A DNA stretch of 64,000 nucleotides from Apiotrichum sp. Y4204. Lineage: Eukaryota > Basidiomycota > Tremellomycetes > Trichosporonales > Trichosporonaceae. This document shows positions 35,472-48,103 of the stretch, one piece after another. The notes beneath the pieces were generated by a model, which saw only the letters and a program-made list of their open reading frames with translations, made no database searches and was not told the DNA's origin. Each line of letters begins with the position of its first letter. Position 1 is the first letter of the stretch. Where the stretch lies: positions 1-64,000 of the forward strand of contig JAMYHL010000008.1 of the NCBI GenBank assembly GCA_025531455.1, given 5' to 3'. Made by a program: the position numbers and the translations under genes.

Positions 35472-35852
35472 ATGGGCAGTGAGTTTCCAAACTCGCAAGG
35501 ATTTCCACTGACGGGCAGAGATCATCCACATTGTCATCTGGAAGCTCAAGCCGCAGAGCGCTGCCTCGGACGCCGAGAGCGTCAAAAAGGGCATTGCGGA
35601 GCTCAAGGCGCTGGCGGGCCCAGAGGAGATGCACATTGGCCCGCCGCTCATCGAGGCGCGTGCCAAGGGCTTCGACTATGGCATGTACTCTGTCTTCAAG
35701 TCGCGCGAGGCGCTCGACACGTATGCTGCGAGCGAGGCGCATGTGCGTGTCGTCAAGGAGAAGATTTCGCCGTTCGTCGAGGGTGAGTTGTATTGTTTGG
35801 GTGGGGCTGACGATTAGATGTGCTCGCGTACGACTGGGAGGTTCCTGCGTAA
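35472..35852 (+). CDS. Dabb (stress-responsive A/B barrel) domain protein
   Basis: Three exons (35472-35478, 35519-35782, 35818-35852) give 101 residues. The first coding exon is 7 nt, giving MG plus part of Lys. Together they read MGKIIHIVIWKLKPQS, then GIAELKALAGPEEMHIGPP, FDYGMYSVFKSREALDTYAASEAHVRVV and DVLAYDWEVPA. This is a full single ferredoxin-like Dabb domain, normally a dimer and found in stress-induced proteins and some aromatic-compound enzymes. An in-frame upstream ATG at 35409 would add 21 residues; the shorter start is preferred because the domain begins at once, as in relatives. Confidence 0.88.
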
Positions 35853-35916
35853 TGTGCTCTGTTCATGACATGCATGACTGTACATCAATCTCATCTATAG
35901 AATCCACTGACTAAAA

Positions 35917-37841
35917 CTACAACAGCGACTCAGGCTCGCCCTCCTCCCGTGGCTTCTCCTTGACGCTCAGACCCCCCATGCGCTCCGCAAACGCCTGCTC
36001 CCACTCCCGCCGCTCACTCGCATCCATCTCGGCCGGCGCGCCGAGCGCGACCAGCTCGGGCGTCGTGGGGCGCGGCGGGGCGTGCGTAGATACTGTAGGA
36101 GAGGAAGGGGTGACAAGCGTCGGCGACAGTGGGGAGTGGGGAGACCTCGGACTGGAATCCCTCTTCATGGTGTGGCCTGGCGCGCGAGCAGGAAGCGGTG
36201 GTGGCCCGCTGGCAGCTGCGGCGGCGAGAGCGGTAGCAACGTGTGGCGGGGGACCCTCGGGCGCGTCGTACTGTTCGTCGACAGCCGCTTCCGATACATC
36301 GTATGATGGCGGCATCTCGCCCGGACGATGCGGAAGCGGCGGGGGCACACCCTGCACGAGCGGCGCGGCAGAGGTGGATGCCGCGGCATTGTCTGGCTCC
36401 GATCCCGGGTCCATGTTCGGCGGGGCGGTTCCCGGCCGCCTACGAGGGGGCAGTGCGGGCGGATTCCTCCCCGAGCGGCGAATAATCTCCTCCGTCTCGG
36501 GGTCGCTCTCGCACTCGTGCCCGTCCGTCATCTCCGGCGTTGGCGGCAGCTTGAGCACCTCGCCCTCGTCGAGCGTGAGGTCGTCCACCGGCATCTCGGC
36601 GAGCGGGATGCCGTCCTTGTTCACTTCGGCCTCGAGTGCGCCACCGAGCGTGCGTGACTGTGCGCGGCCGGATTCCGCGTCCTTCAGTGCAGCTTGTAGA
36701 CGGCCCGCCTCGACTGGTACCGGAACTTTTCCCGTGAGCTGGAGTCAGCATTGTTCCAGTTCCCTACTCCGAGGGTATGTTCAGCTGCTCCGCTCGACTC
36801 ACAATATCTCTTGCCTTGATCCCCGGCCAGTGGTACATCATCCCGTTCTCGTCGAAGCGCTCGACGAAAACCTGCCCAACAATCTCGACGCCAGCATATA
36901 GCCCGCGCGACTTGACGTACGAGAAGACGGGCGAGCGGTCCGTCACGCCCGCCTCGACAGCCGCGCCAGCACCCCACGGCCCAGCAACGACGGCAAGCTC
37001 TGTGCCCAGCGTGAACTTGTGTGTGCCGAATGAATCGAGCGCCTTTTGGGTGTTGATCACGAGGATACAGTCGTAGATGTCCACGCCGAGGAGGAAGCCT
37101 GTTGAGAGGTTGTTCGGCGTGATCGACGACGGGGCGGACCATGCTGGAGTCAGAAAGGAAGGGACAGGGGTACTCACATCCGTCAGGGAGCTTGGCGACG
37201 ACAACGCCCGCGCCGCCCGCGCCGCCGAGCGGCGCAATGCCGCTGCGCATCGCTGTGAAGATGGCAAGACCTTTGGCCTGCTTGATGACCTTTGGCGGGA
37301 TCTTGCGCAGCACACGCTTCTTACCCTTGGACCCCTTCTCCGTCGTGACGATGCCCTCCTCTGCGTGTCAGTGGGGACTACATTCCAGTGACGCAGTACA
37401 GAGTGGAGTTTGCGGTGGGCGGTGCTTCGCCACACGTGCGTCGCCTCACGCTCGGTGCGCTCGGGTCCGGCAGTCGGTGTCGACGCCGACATCGCGCCCG
37501 CACAGCCACACACTCCACTATCGCACACTCCCCGCTCGCTGGCATCCCCTCCCCTCCCCAGACTCACCAGTAAATGTCCTGAGGATCCTCGCCGCCTTAT
37601 CCATCTCCTTTGGCAGGTCCCCCGTGACGGGATAGAACGCCTCGGTTCCCAGTCTGCGCTCCGCAAAGCCGTTGACGTGCGCGCCGACCGTGTCGCTCCA
37701 GCCCTGCGCCTTGTCGCCCCACACTTTGCCCTTTGTCGCCCACCATGCCTTGCGCTTTTGGCCGGGCGTCTGCTCTGGCGTCGCGGAGCGGGAGCGGATC
37801 GAGTCTGGCGTACGGGACGGCGGTGGGGGGAGTTTCTCCAT
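35917..37841 (-). CDS. SYLF (Ysc84/SH3YL1-type) lipid-binding protein
   Basis: Four exons (37841-37568, 37360-37178, 37143-36803, 36738-35917) give 539 residues. The SYLF domain occupies about 65-275: KARDI-type ends, KVIKQAKGLAIFTAMRSG, GAGGAGVVVAKLPDGSWSAPSSI, GFLLGVDIYDCILVINTQ, FTLGTELAVVAGPWG and SPVFSYVKSRGLYAGVEIVG. This module binds phosphoinositides and actin at endocytic sites. The C-terminal half is Pro/Ser/Ala-rich with several PPPLP-type SH3 ligands, but it has no SH3 domain, unlike yeast Ysc84. It may therefore be an adaptor that recruits SH3 proteins. The stop lies 64 bp from the convergent Dabb gene end. Confidence 0.92.
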
Positions 37842-38052
37842 CGTGAGTGATGAGAAGGAGAGAAAGAGAGTGAATTGTTGTTGTCGTGGGGGTTCTCTTG
37901 TACGCGTCGAGATGAATGAGAATGAGAGAAATGCAAAATTGAAGATCGAAGCACGAATGGGGAACCACAACAATGCTGATTCTATCACATTATCATATCA
38001 GCTAATCACTCTCTCGATCTAGATCCACTCTCGGTCGTAATTTCTGCGCAGC

Positions 38053-38425
38053 TCAATCGGCCTTCTGCCCGCGCGCCCCGCTGGTGCGCCTGGCCGACAG
38101 CGTCAAATTGCACCGACTGGCCGAGGATGACGTCGTCATTCCCCGAGACGCCGGGCCGCCGCCCGCCGGCCGCGGCGCGTCGCTTCCGAGTACTGTGCCA
38201 CAGATAAGATCGCCGCAGCCTACAGTACATATGGGCATATGGCTTAGCGCACCGCCGCATCGCCGCACGCTCGGCCACTCACGATAGGGCACACGCGTCT
38301 CGCCGACGCGCCGCGCGCCGACGGAATGCGACTCGTGGGCATAGTTGTACTCCACCCAGACCTGCGTAATCCGTGAGAAGACAACTATAACGCGCAGTAA
38401 TTACTGCTTGGGCAACATGATACAT
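38053..38425 (-). CDS. Tentative small gene of unknown function
   Basis: A strongly biased exon at 38361-38283 reads VWVEYNYAHESHSVGARRVG... and ends in a consensus GTGAGT donor. A compatible exon runs from 38192 to a stop at 38053. A first exon of 21 nt (38425-38405, MYHVAQA) fits in phase but is weakly supported. The model gives 79 residues. No family is recognised. The middle exon is probably real; the rest is a guess. Confidence 0.35.
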
Positions 38426-38708
38426 AGGAATGTGATTACAGTTACATGTGTAAAAGTGCTTATGGGCTCGAAGGATACAAAAGACTAAAGACGATACAAT
38501 GTAAGGGATCTCTCTGTCCGAGGACAAGCGGGGTGTTTCTGTCGACAGAAAGGGGGCATTGCTGAATGATACAGTAGTTGGACATGTGGGATTCCCGGGG
38601 AATCTGAGAATCGATGTTGAAAGTGAAGTGCACGCTGACATGGCGTTGAGAGATAGACTCAGTCAGCAGTCGTTGGTGGCGGTCGGTGTAAAGGTGGCAT
38701 CGCCAAAG

Positions 38709-39453
38709 TCATGCCAATGTCATATGGCGGAGGTTGGAGGGCAGATCCACTGCCTCTTGCTTCTTCCTGCCACCACTCTTTTGCAAGCGGCGCTCGGCGT
38801 CCGCCGCGTGGGCAAGCTTACGCTCCCGCTTGATCTGCGATGCTTTGGCTCTCGAGATGGGTTCCGGCTTGGGTTTGCATGCACAGAAGTGTTGGTGCGG
38901 CGTCTCGTATCGTGCCAGCGTTGCGGGGTCGAACGGGTGTTTCTCCGCATCTGGAAGGTCGGTACGTGCATCCCACAACCGGCAATAGCACCAGTCCAAA
39001 GTTGCCCGTGCGAGGGCTCGTGCGCCAGCCTCAAGCGGTTGGCGTCGAAGAGGATTGTCTTCAGCCAGACTTTCGATGGCGAGTCCGTATGCGGTGTCAA
39101 TCATGGCCTCGCCGTCGTGTTTCCACAGCTCGATGGGCTTGAAACCAAATGGCCCACGGCGCCGAAGATTCCTGTGGTCAGTTTCCAGCTCTTGACTGCA
39201 TACCTCCATCCTCGTGCCATCCTTTGTGCAAAACTCACAGCTCGAGAGCTTTATCAGCTACAGCAAGGTGAAATCCCACAACGTCCAAAGGCCCGCCGTG
39301 CCGATGCCACGCGTAGGATGCCGCGCGGGCGACCCATTCGAGGCGCAGGAGGTGGTTCGGGAACGGCGGGGCGTGGTGCGAGTTGCTCCCAATGTCGTAT
39401 TCTATGCGAGGAAAGGCCTCTCGGCGTGATGATAGAGGAGCGCCGGAATGCAT
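38709..39453 (-). CDS. Uncharacterised protein, two exons
   Basis: Exons 39453-39239 and 39195-38709 give about 233 residues. The N-terminal half reads ...PRIEYDIGSNSHHAPPFPNH... and is probably globular. The C-terminal half contains an Ala/Arg/Glu-rich helix, two close cysteine pairs (WCYCRLW, HFCACKP) and a Lys/Arg-rich, coiled-coil-like end (SRAKASQIKRERKLAHAADAERR). The basic tail would suit a nuclear or nucleolar location. I do not recognise the family. The exon 2 acceptor could be 15-20 nt away from the one used. The start is the first in-frame ATG after a His/Ser-rich stretch that is probably not translated. Confidence 0.65.
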
Positions 39454-39769
39454 TGAGGATGGGGGTGCAATGGTGATGGTGAGAGAGAAAGTGATAGTGA
39501 TGAGAATTGGAGAGATGATGACGGCCCATAAAAAGCAGCAACTTGTTTTGGTGCAAGTCAAAGAGGGTGGTCAGTGGCAACACAACCCAAACAATGATGA
39601 CGATGGTTGACTCGGCCTTCCCTCCTGGTTTCACCTAAGATTACATAATCAATTTATCAACGCGCCTGGACACACCCACGATGACAATGACAATGACATT
39701 ACACACTACTGCAAATGCACTACTACTGACTCTTGAGCTCTTGACGCGCGGCAGCGCACAAGACGCAAT
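39454..39769. other. Gap between the uncharacterised gene start and the STI1 stop
   Basis: 316 bp. Probably promoter of the uncharacterised gene and 3' end of STI1. No gene is seen. Confidence 0.4.
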
Positions 39770-41748
39770 TTACCTCGTACGGATAATGCCCGCGTTGACA
39801 AGCTTTTGGACTGCGAAGAGGTCAGTAATCAAGCCTCAATCCCCTACACTCCTTCTACTCACTCTTTTGGCTGATCATCGGGTTCTTCATGTGCTCCTGA
39901 AGAGCCCTGGGGTTCTGCTGCGCGTCCGAGAGGATCTGGCGCATGATCGGGTCGCTCATAATCTCCTGCACCTCTGGGTCGCGCATGGCGCGCTCGTACG
40001 TCTGCTCGTCCGTCTCAGTTGAACGCTGCGCCTGAAGTTCCATCATGATCTTGCTCATCGTCTGCTGAATCTCGCGCTGGTGCTTGCCCTCGGTGTCCTT
40101 TTCGCTCGCCTTCTCAAGAGTCGTGAGCGCGGCGGTCAGCTCCTTCATGCCCTGCTGCACGAGCGCCTTGCGGATGTAGGCCTTGATGAACGTCGGGTCC
40201 TGCTTGATGGCCTCCTCGGCGTCCTTGAGCGCCTCGGGAAGAGCCATCAGCTTGGTGTACGCGGCGGAGCGGTTAGTGTAACCGCGCGGGTCGGTCGGCG
40301 AGCGCTTGATCGCCTCAGTGTAGTGCTTGACTGCTGAGGCAAAGTCGCCACCCTTGAACGCGGTGTTGCCCTCGTCGCGAGCGGCCTCTGCCTTCTCAGG
40401 GTCGATGTACGCCTGGCGCGCGGCCTCCGCCTTGGTCTTCTCCGCCTCGCGCAGCTTGGTGAGAACGTCCGGCGTGCGGTGCTCAGTGAGCGACTTGCCA
40501 AAGTAGAGGATCGCGTTGTCGAGGTCGCCCTGTTTGCTGTACGCAGTGCCGATACGGCCATACGCCTTGGCAACCACCTTGTAGTCGGCACGAAGCTCGC
40601 GCGCCTCCTCGACGGCCTTCTCGGCAACCTCGATGCACTTCGGGTACTCGCCCTTCTCGAAGTAGACGGCTGCTGTCAGTGCTACGCGGCACAGCCTTTA
40701 AACTCACCAGAAAGGTTGGTCAGGTACGCGACGTCCTTGGGGTATGTCTCCCAGGCCTTCTCGTAGAGCTCGATGGCCTCGTCAAACTTGCGCGCCTTGT
40801 AAGCCGCGTTGCCCTGAACCTTGAGCTCGTCGGCGGCCTTCTTCGCCTTGGCCTCGTCGTCGTCAGCCTCCATCGGCTCCTCCTTGGGCTCCTCCTTGGG
40901 TGCCTCCTTCTTGGGAGGAGGCGACTTCGGCGGCGAGCCGGGGGTAAACGTCGGCTGCTGGGCTGACACACCAGGCGGCATCTCATTCGAGCCCTCGGGG
41001 CGCTCCATCGCATCCTGAGAGTTAGGTCGGTAGCTTTGCTCCAACTCACAATGTCAACACCCATCAGCACACCAAGAACGGTGAGCATGCGCTTGTCGCC
41101 GAAGAGCTGTGCCATGTCCGCCTTGCCGCCGCTGGCCTGAAGCTGGGCGACCTTGGCGGCGAACGAAGGGTCCTTCATAAACTCGGCGGTCTTGGGGTTG
41201 TTGTTGAGCTTGGTAACAAGGTTGGGGTCCGAGAACATCTGCCCGAGACCCATGTCCATGCCGCCCATACCCCCCGGGCCCATCTCGGCGTCCATCGCGC
41301 GGCGCACCTCGGCGAGACCGCGCTTGAGCATGTCGTTGTTCTCGTCGGCCTGCAAGCCCTCCTCGTACGCCATCACCGCCTCGGGGTACTGGCGCAGACC
41401 GTGGAGGGCCGCACCCTTGCGCGCAAAGCCCTTGGCGAACTTGGGGTCGAGCTCGATGGTCTGTGGTCAGCAAAAGGACGATCAGGGGTTGTGGCAGGGC
41501 TGTCTAAATGGTGTGGTTCACCAGACGCACCTTGTCGGCATCCTCGAGGGCACCCTGGTAGTCGCGCTTTCCGGCCTTGGCGGCGGAGCGGTTCGAGTAG
41601 AGAACGTGGTTTGTGGGGTCGAGCTCAATCGCGTCTGAATACAACTTGATAGCGTTCTCGTAGTCCTTGGCGGCAAACGCCTTGTTCGCCTCGGCTTTGA
41701 GCTGGTCAGCCTGGGGTTAGTGGACGACAAGCGGGGAGGCCGTACCAT
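39770..41748 (-). CDS. STI1: Hsp70-Hsp90 organising co-chaperone Sti1/Hop
   Basis: Exons 41748-41746, 41710-41531, 41460-41050, 41014-40708, 40672-39863 and 39810-39770 give 583 residues, the usual length (yeast 589). Order: TPR1 (DPTNHVLYSNRSAAKAGK), a DP1 domain with several NPKTAEFMKDPS-type segments, a Pro/Glu/Lys linker, TPR2A (KVQGNAAYKARKFDEAIELY), TPR2B (DEGNTAFKGGDFASAVKHY) and DP2 (RDPEVQEIMSDPIMRQIL) ending KLVNAGIIRTR. TPR1 binds Hsp70 and TPR2A binds Hsp90 in the cytosol. The first coding exon consists of the ATG alone, followed at once by a GTACGG donor; the next exon begins ADQLKAEANKAF. All other joins fall in conserved TPR sequence. Confidence 0.95.
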
Positions 41749-42171
41749 TTTTATTGTCTATGATAGCTTCAGAAAGATCAAAAGGAGATGATGGCAATGG
41801 GAAAAGGAGAATGAGAAGATGTCGAGAAGTTGAAGTAAGGGTGACAGGATGCTCTCGGGATGGTGAGCTCGAGAATCCCGTCGACGAACGATGACAGAAT
41901 CCGGCCAGCGGCGCGAGGAATCATCCAGAAACACCCACAAAGAATCGGGGCTCCACACTGTCATTTCATCATTCAGAGGCACGGAGTCAGAGCTATCAAA
42001 GATAGACACGTCATTTAGCTTTCATTATGTAATTAAAACGCGACGCGTCTGATTGCAAGCGCGCGTCGCAGTGTCCCTGGACGCGACATTGGCTTGCCTG
42101 CCTCTTCTTGCTCGTCGTTTCCCACTCCCTCCTCTCCACCATCAACAGCACCCATACCCTCACTCTCCACC
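41749..42171. promoter_or_regulatory. Divergent promoter region of STI1 and MCM3
   Basis: A 423-bp gap between outward-facing starts. It includes an ACGCGACGCGT-like stretch near 42037, and ACGCGT (MluI-box) elements commonly occur upstream of replication genes in fungi; the link is an inference. No gene is seen. Confidence 0.4.
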
Positions 42172-44837
<2,666 letters not shown>

Positions 44838-45208
44838 TGTTTGTATTTGTTATGGACAGTCTGCAGATGGTAGCGGCACGGGTAATAGTGGGTTTGCGGC
44901 CTGAGGAAGGCCAGGACATGCGATGGTGATGCATGTGCTAACAGCTTGCTGACAATGACACTGGTTAACCTCTACGACTGACTGCTGACAACGTTGCATC
45001 ACACTTCCCTGGCACTCGCGTCCACTGTCCGGCGTCATACGCTGTGCGTCATGACTGTCGTCGTCGCCATTTGTCTCGACGTCAACCGCCTGCAAGCTGC
45101 TCGCCACCAAAGGCGCCACCATGGGCACTACTATCGCCAGGCGATACATAAACCACCAGCGAGCCTGATTCCCGCCCACATACCCATATCCATACCCACC
45201 GAACCAAC
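44838..45208. other. Gap between MCM3 stop and the next start
   Basis: 371 bp on the tandem + strand. A signal-peptide-coding exon for the downstream protein was looked for here and not found with confidence. Confidence 0.4.
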
Positions 45209-46025
45209 ATGGACGCCCTTCTCCCCGGAACCTCAGCGTAAGCCCCAGCCCCAGAGCTCACTGACCTCTCAGGGGCTGCACGGCCAGCCTCGGCGGCCAA
45301 CTAACAGGCAACAATGGTCTGCGCGAGTGTCTCGCCACTCCAGACCTCATCCCCGTGGTCGGCAACGGGGGCAGCATTGTCCTCCCGCTCGAGGGGTGGC
45401 TGGACGGCATGTGTCCGCTGAAAAAGTGCGACCAGTGGGCGATTGACGGCGCGAAAACGGCAATCACGCGCGACTGCGGCGTCGAGACCCGCGACCCGGC
45501 GAGTCTCGTGTCGTTTATCAGAAACACCATGATCCACTACTATCCGTACCGCGACGCCCTGTGCTCGCAGGACGCGCAGGGGTGGGTGAAAGAAAAGGTT
45601 TGCTCTTGGCTGACGACAAAGGAACTGGTGCATGGTCGAGACGGCGAATGCGATCCAGAACTCGACAGGCACGGCCGTGACGCTCCTCTGGCTGCAGGAC
45701 CTGTTTGCGGGCGAGTCGTCTGCCATTCAGCCGCTGAACAGCGCCATGGCGAGCGGTGCGCTGTGCACACCGTGTTTTGCAAAGTGCGTACGGCTGTTTT
45801 AGTTTTCTTACTCACGGCAGGATCGTGGCGACTGCCAAGCGCGTGTATCCCGACCTCAACACCACGGCGACAATGACGTGCGGGAGCAGCTTTGCAGCGG
45901 CGGTGAACACGAGTATTACCGAGCAGGACGCGAGCAGCGGGGCCTCAGCGCTTGGCCTCGCGAACCGCAGTGCCGGCCTCGCGGTCGGCGGCGCCGCCGC
46001 CGCGCTGGCTGCGTATCTGCTCTAG
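45209..46025 (+). CDS. Cysteine-rich protein with GPI-type C-terminus
   Basis: Four exons (45209-45237, 45273-45581, 45622-45783, 45821-46025) give 234 residues. The body has evenly spaced cysteines (GLRECLATPDL, GMCPLKKCDQW, RDALCSQDAQGNWCMVE) and AIQNSTGTAVTLLWLQDLF and ALCTPCFAKIV, the pattern of fungal secreted proteins with a repeated Cys-containing four-helix unit. It ends in a hydrophobic Ala/Leu stretch (SAGLAVGGAAAALAAYLL) after small residues, as in GPI-anchor signals. An extracellular, wall-linked protein is therefore likely. Oddly, the apparent first exon (MDALLPGTSA) has no signal peptide, so an upstream exon may be missing. The exon 2 donor was placed at GTGGGT because only that restores QGNWCMV. 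Confidence 0.75.
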
Positions 46026-46429
46026 ATTGGATACGTTGGTGATCATGATAACCGATTTTTTTACCGCTTTTTTAATACTTGAATACTTGACGTGGAATGA
46101 ACTCTTTACTCTTTTTGGAAAGAGATGTGCATGCTTGCACATTGGATGCAATCATGCATGCGCTTTTGCAGTTTGTATAGCGTCTCGGTTGGGGCGGGGC
46201 GACGCCGGTGCTCGATGACGAGTGACTACGCCGGCCATGCCGCATCAAGTATCGGACGGAGAGCATTGGAATGAGATCACTGCCCCTCAGCAACATCGTG
46301 GCACCGAATGAGACCCACATAAACTCCCCCTCGGTCCATCACTCATGGCAATGAATAACATGCATCCTATGTAGACAAAGAATTAAGCGGACCAGCCGCA
46401 GCTATAATAATCGGGGGAGTGGTGACGCG
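46026..46429. other. Convergent gap between two GPI-type protein genes
   Basis: 404 bp between two facing 3' ends. A run of T with TTTTTTTACCG near 46068 could serve in 3' processing. No gene is seen. Confidence 0.4.
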
Positions 46430-47052
46430 TTAGAGGAGAACGGCAGCAAGGAGGAGGGCAGCCCACGCAGCGGGCGCGACGTTGCCGCGGATCTGTCATG
46501 AGCGTGAGCTCTGAACATTATGATTGTGGGTTGGACTTACACTGTGGCTCCTGGCCTTGATCTCTGGCATCTCCTGCTCGTGCGCAAGCACATGCTGCGC
46601 CGCGAGGTACTGGGCTTCGCCACGCACCGCCTTGAGGTGCTTGCGCACCGCGACGCGCTCGAGGCAAAAGTCGGCCACGTCTTCGAGCCCGCCCTCGCCC
46701 CAGAAACACGAGTGGCACGCCACCAGGCCGTTCCACGCCGATGCCTGTCTGTCAGCTTACAGAGCTACAAGTACGCAAAGCTACTCACATTCCGGCAGAT
46801 GGAAAAGCACGGCCCACAGTCCCCCGCTTGCCGCTCGCACGCGCGACAGTCCGCAAACGCCGCCACGGGACCCGCGCACGGACACCCACCCGACGAGCCG
46901 TACAGCGGCGTCGCGAGGGCAGGTGCAAGGAGGGCGGCGAGGTCGTGTGCGGCGGCGTACCGCCCACTACGGGCGGAAATGAGGGGAAGCGCGCCTGAAT
47001 GTTAGAATACACCAGAGGCGAAAAACGTACACAGCACGACGAGGAGGAACAT
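46430..47052 (-). CDS. Small secreted cysteine-rich GPI-type protein
   Basis: Four exons (47052-47031, 46994-46789, 46744-46541, 46492-46430) give 164 residues. A signal peptide is present (MFLLVVLCALPLISA), followed by a Cys-rich middle (GGCPCAGPVAAFADCRAC, GDCGPCFSICRN, VACHSCFWGEGG) with ten or more cysteines, a charged helix and a terminal hydrophobic segment NVAPAAWAALLLAAVLL typical of a GPI signal. It would be a cell-wall or plasma-membrane surface protein. Exon 1 is only 22 nt and splits the signal peptide. The function is not known. It faces the larger GPI-type gene at 45209-46025. Confidence 0.85.
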
Positions 47053-48103
47053 GGCTTACTCGCGGATCAACCGGAGTGAATGGATGGAGAAGGAGAAGAA
47101 GCGGAATGTGGATGATGCTATATATTGGTCGGCGTAGCGTCAGACCGACTACCGACTGTCTCATGGGGGATGCATGCTACCGTTCAAGTCCAGTTTCCAG
47201 ATCTCTCCTCCCCCGGCATTCCACAGGACGCAGAAACGAGGCTGAATTACGCCACGCAATGAAGGCCGTTGACCGTGGACCAGATCCGCTGGCGCCCAGT
47301 TACCGGACGCAGCGGTTGACCAGCCACCCACCCGCTAGCACGAGTATCCGCGACACATCCATTGAGTTGAGCGCAGAGTGCCCGAACGCCCAGCTCGCAT
47401 GCGAGTTGCCCATCGGGAATGTTCCGGGTCCTATGAGCCTATGAGCCTATGGCTGCAGCCTCTTCGGCAATTCTGCACGTCCTGTGGTGTCCCCACTAGC
47501 CGTCATCCGTAACGCTGGCGTTTGTACCCTGTCCACGGCCAGATCTGGTATTCGACACTGACCACCCACTGGTCCAACGAGGGCTGCAGTCTCGCCCGAT
47601 GGGAGTGGAGGCTTAGCTTGGAATGCCGCTCAGCCAAGAAATCGGATGATGGGGGAGAGGGAGAGAGGGAGAAGAAAGTAGGGACAGAAATAACAGTAAT
47701 TTGGTAGAAAGTCGAAAATACACCAAATGCCAAAAAGAAAGCAGTCGCGCCCTGCAGATTCACCCAATCGCATCCACAGATGCACGGGCGTTTCTCGCTT
47801 ACGGCGTGCGGGATGTTTGTCCTATTCCATGGGCTCCAGTGAGATGTAACGGGAGTCGCACTTTCAGTTGCTTATGAACAGACGGTCATCAATACATGAA
47901 ACCTCGTGCTTGGCACAATGTCGCTCGCGGCTCCATCATGAATTGCGGCACAATGATACAACACGTCCATCGTCTAGAGTACTAAGTACTTATGTCTACT
48001 ACATTATAAACCCTCGCGGGCTGGGGATGAGCAAGCGTGTGGCCGCCGTTGTCCTCCACTTGTCTGAATGCGTTTTGTGATATCTAATTTTTGCTGCACG
48101 TCC
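47053..48103. other. Intergenic, no gene seen
   Basis: 1.05 kb between the start of the Cys-rich gene and the ZPR1 stop. Short frames with a hydrophobic beginning occur near 47500-47760, but they lack the host codon bias and a plausible start. Confidence 0.5.

Noticed and set aside
47503..47763. 86-residue frame with a hydrophobic start
   Set aside because: No G/C codon bias, poor start and no partner exon; probably upstream DNA of the Cys-rich gene.
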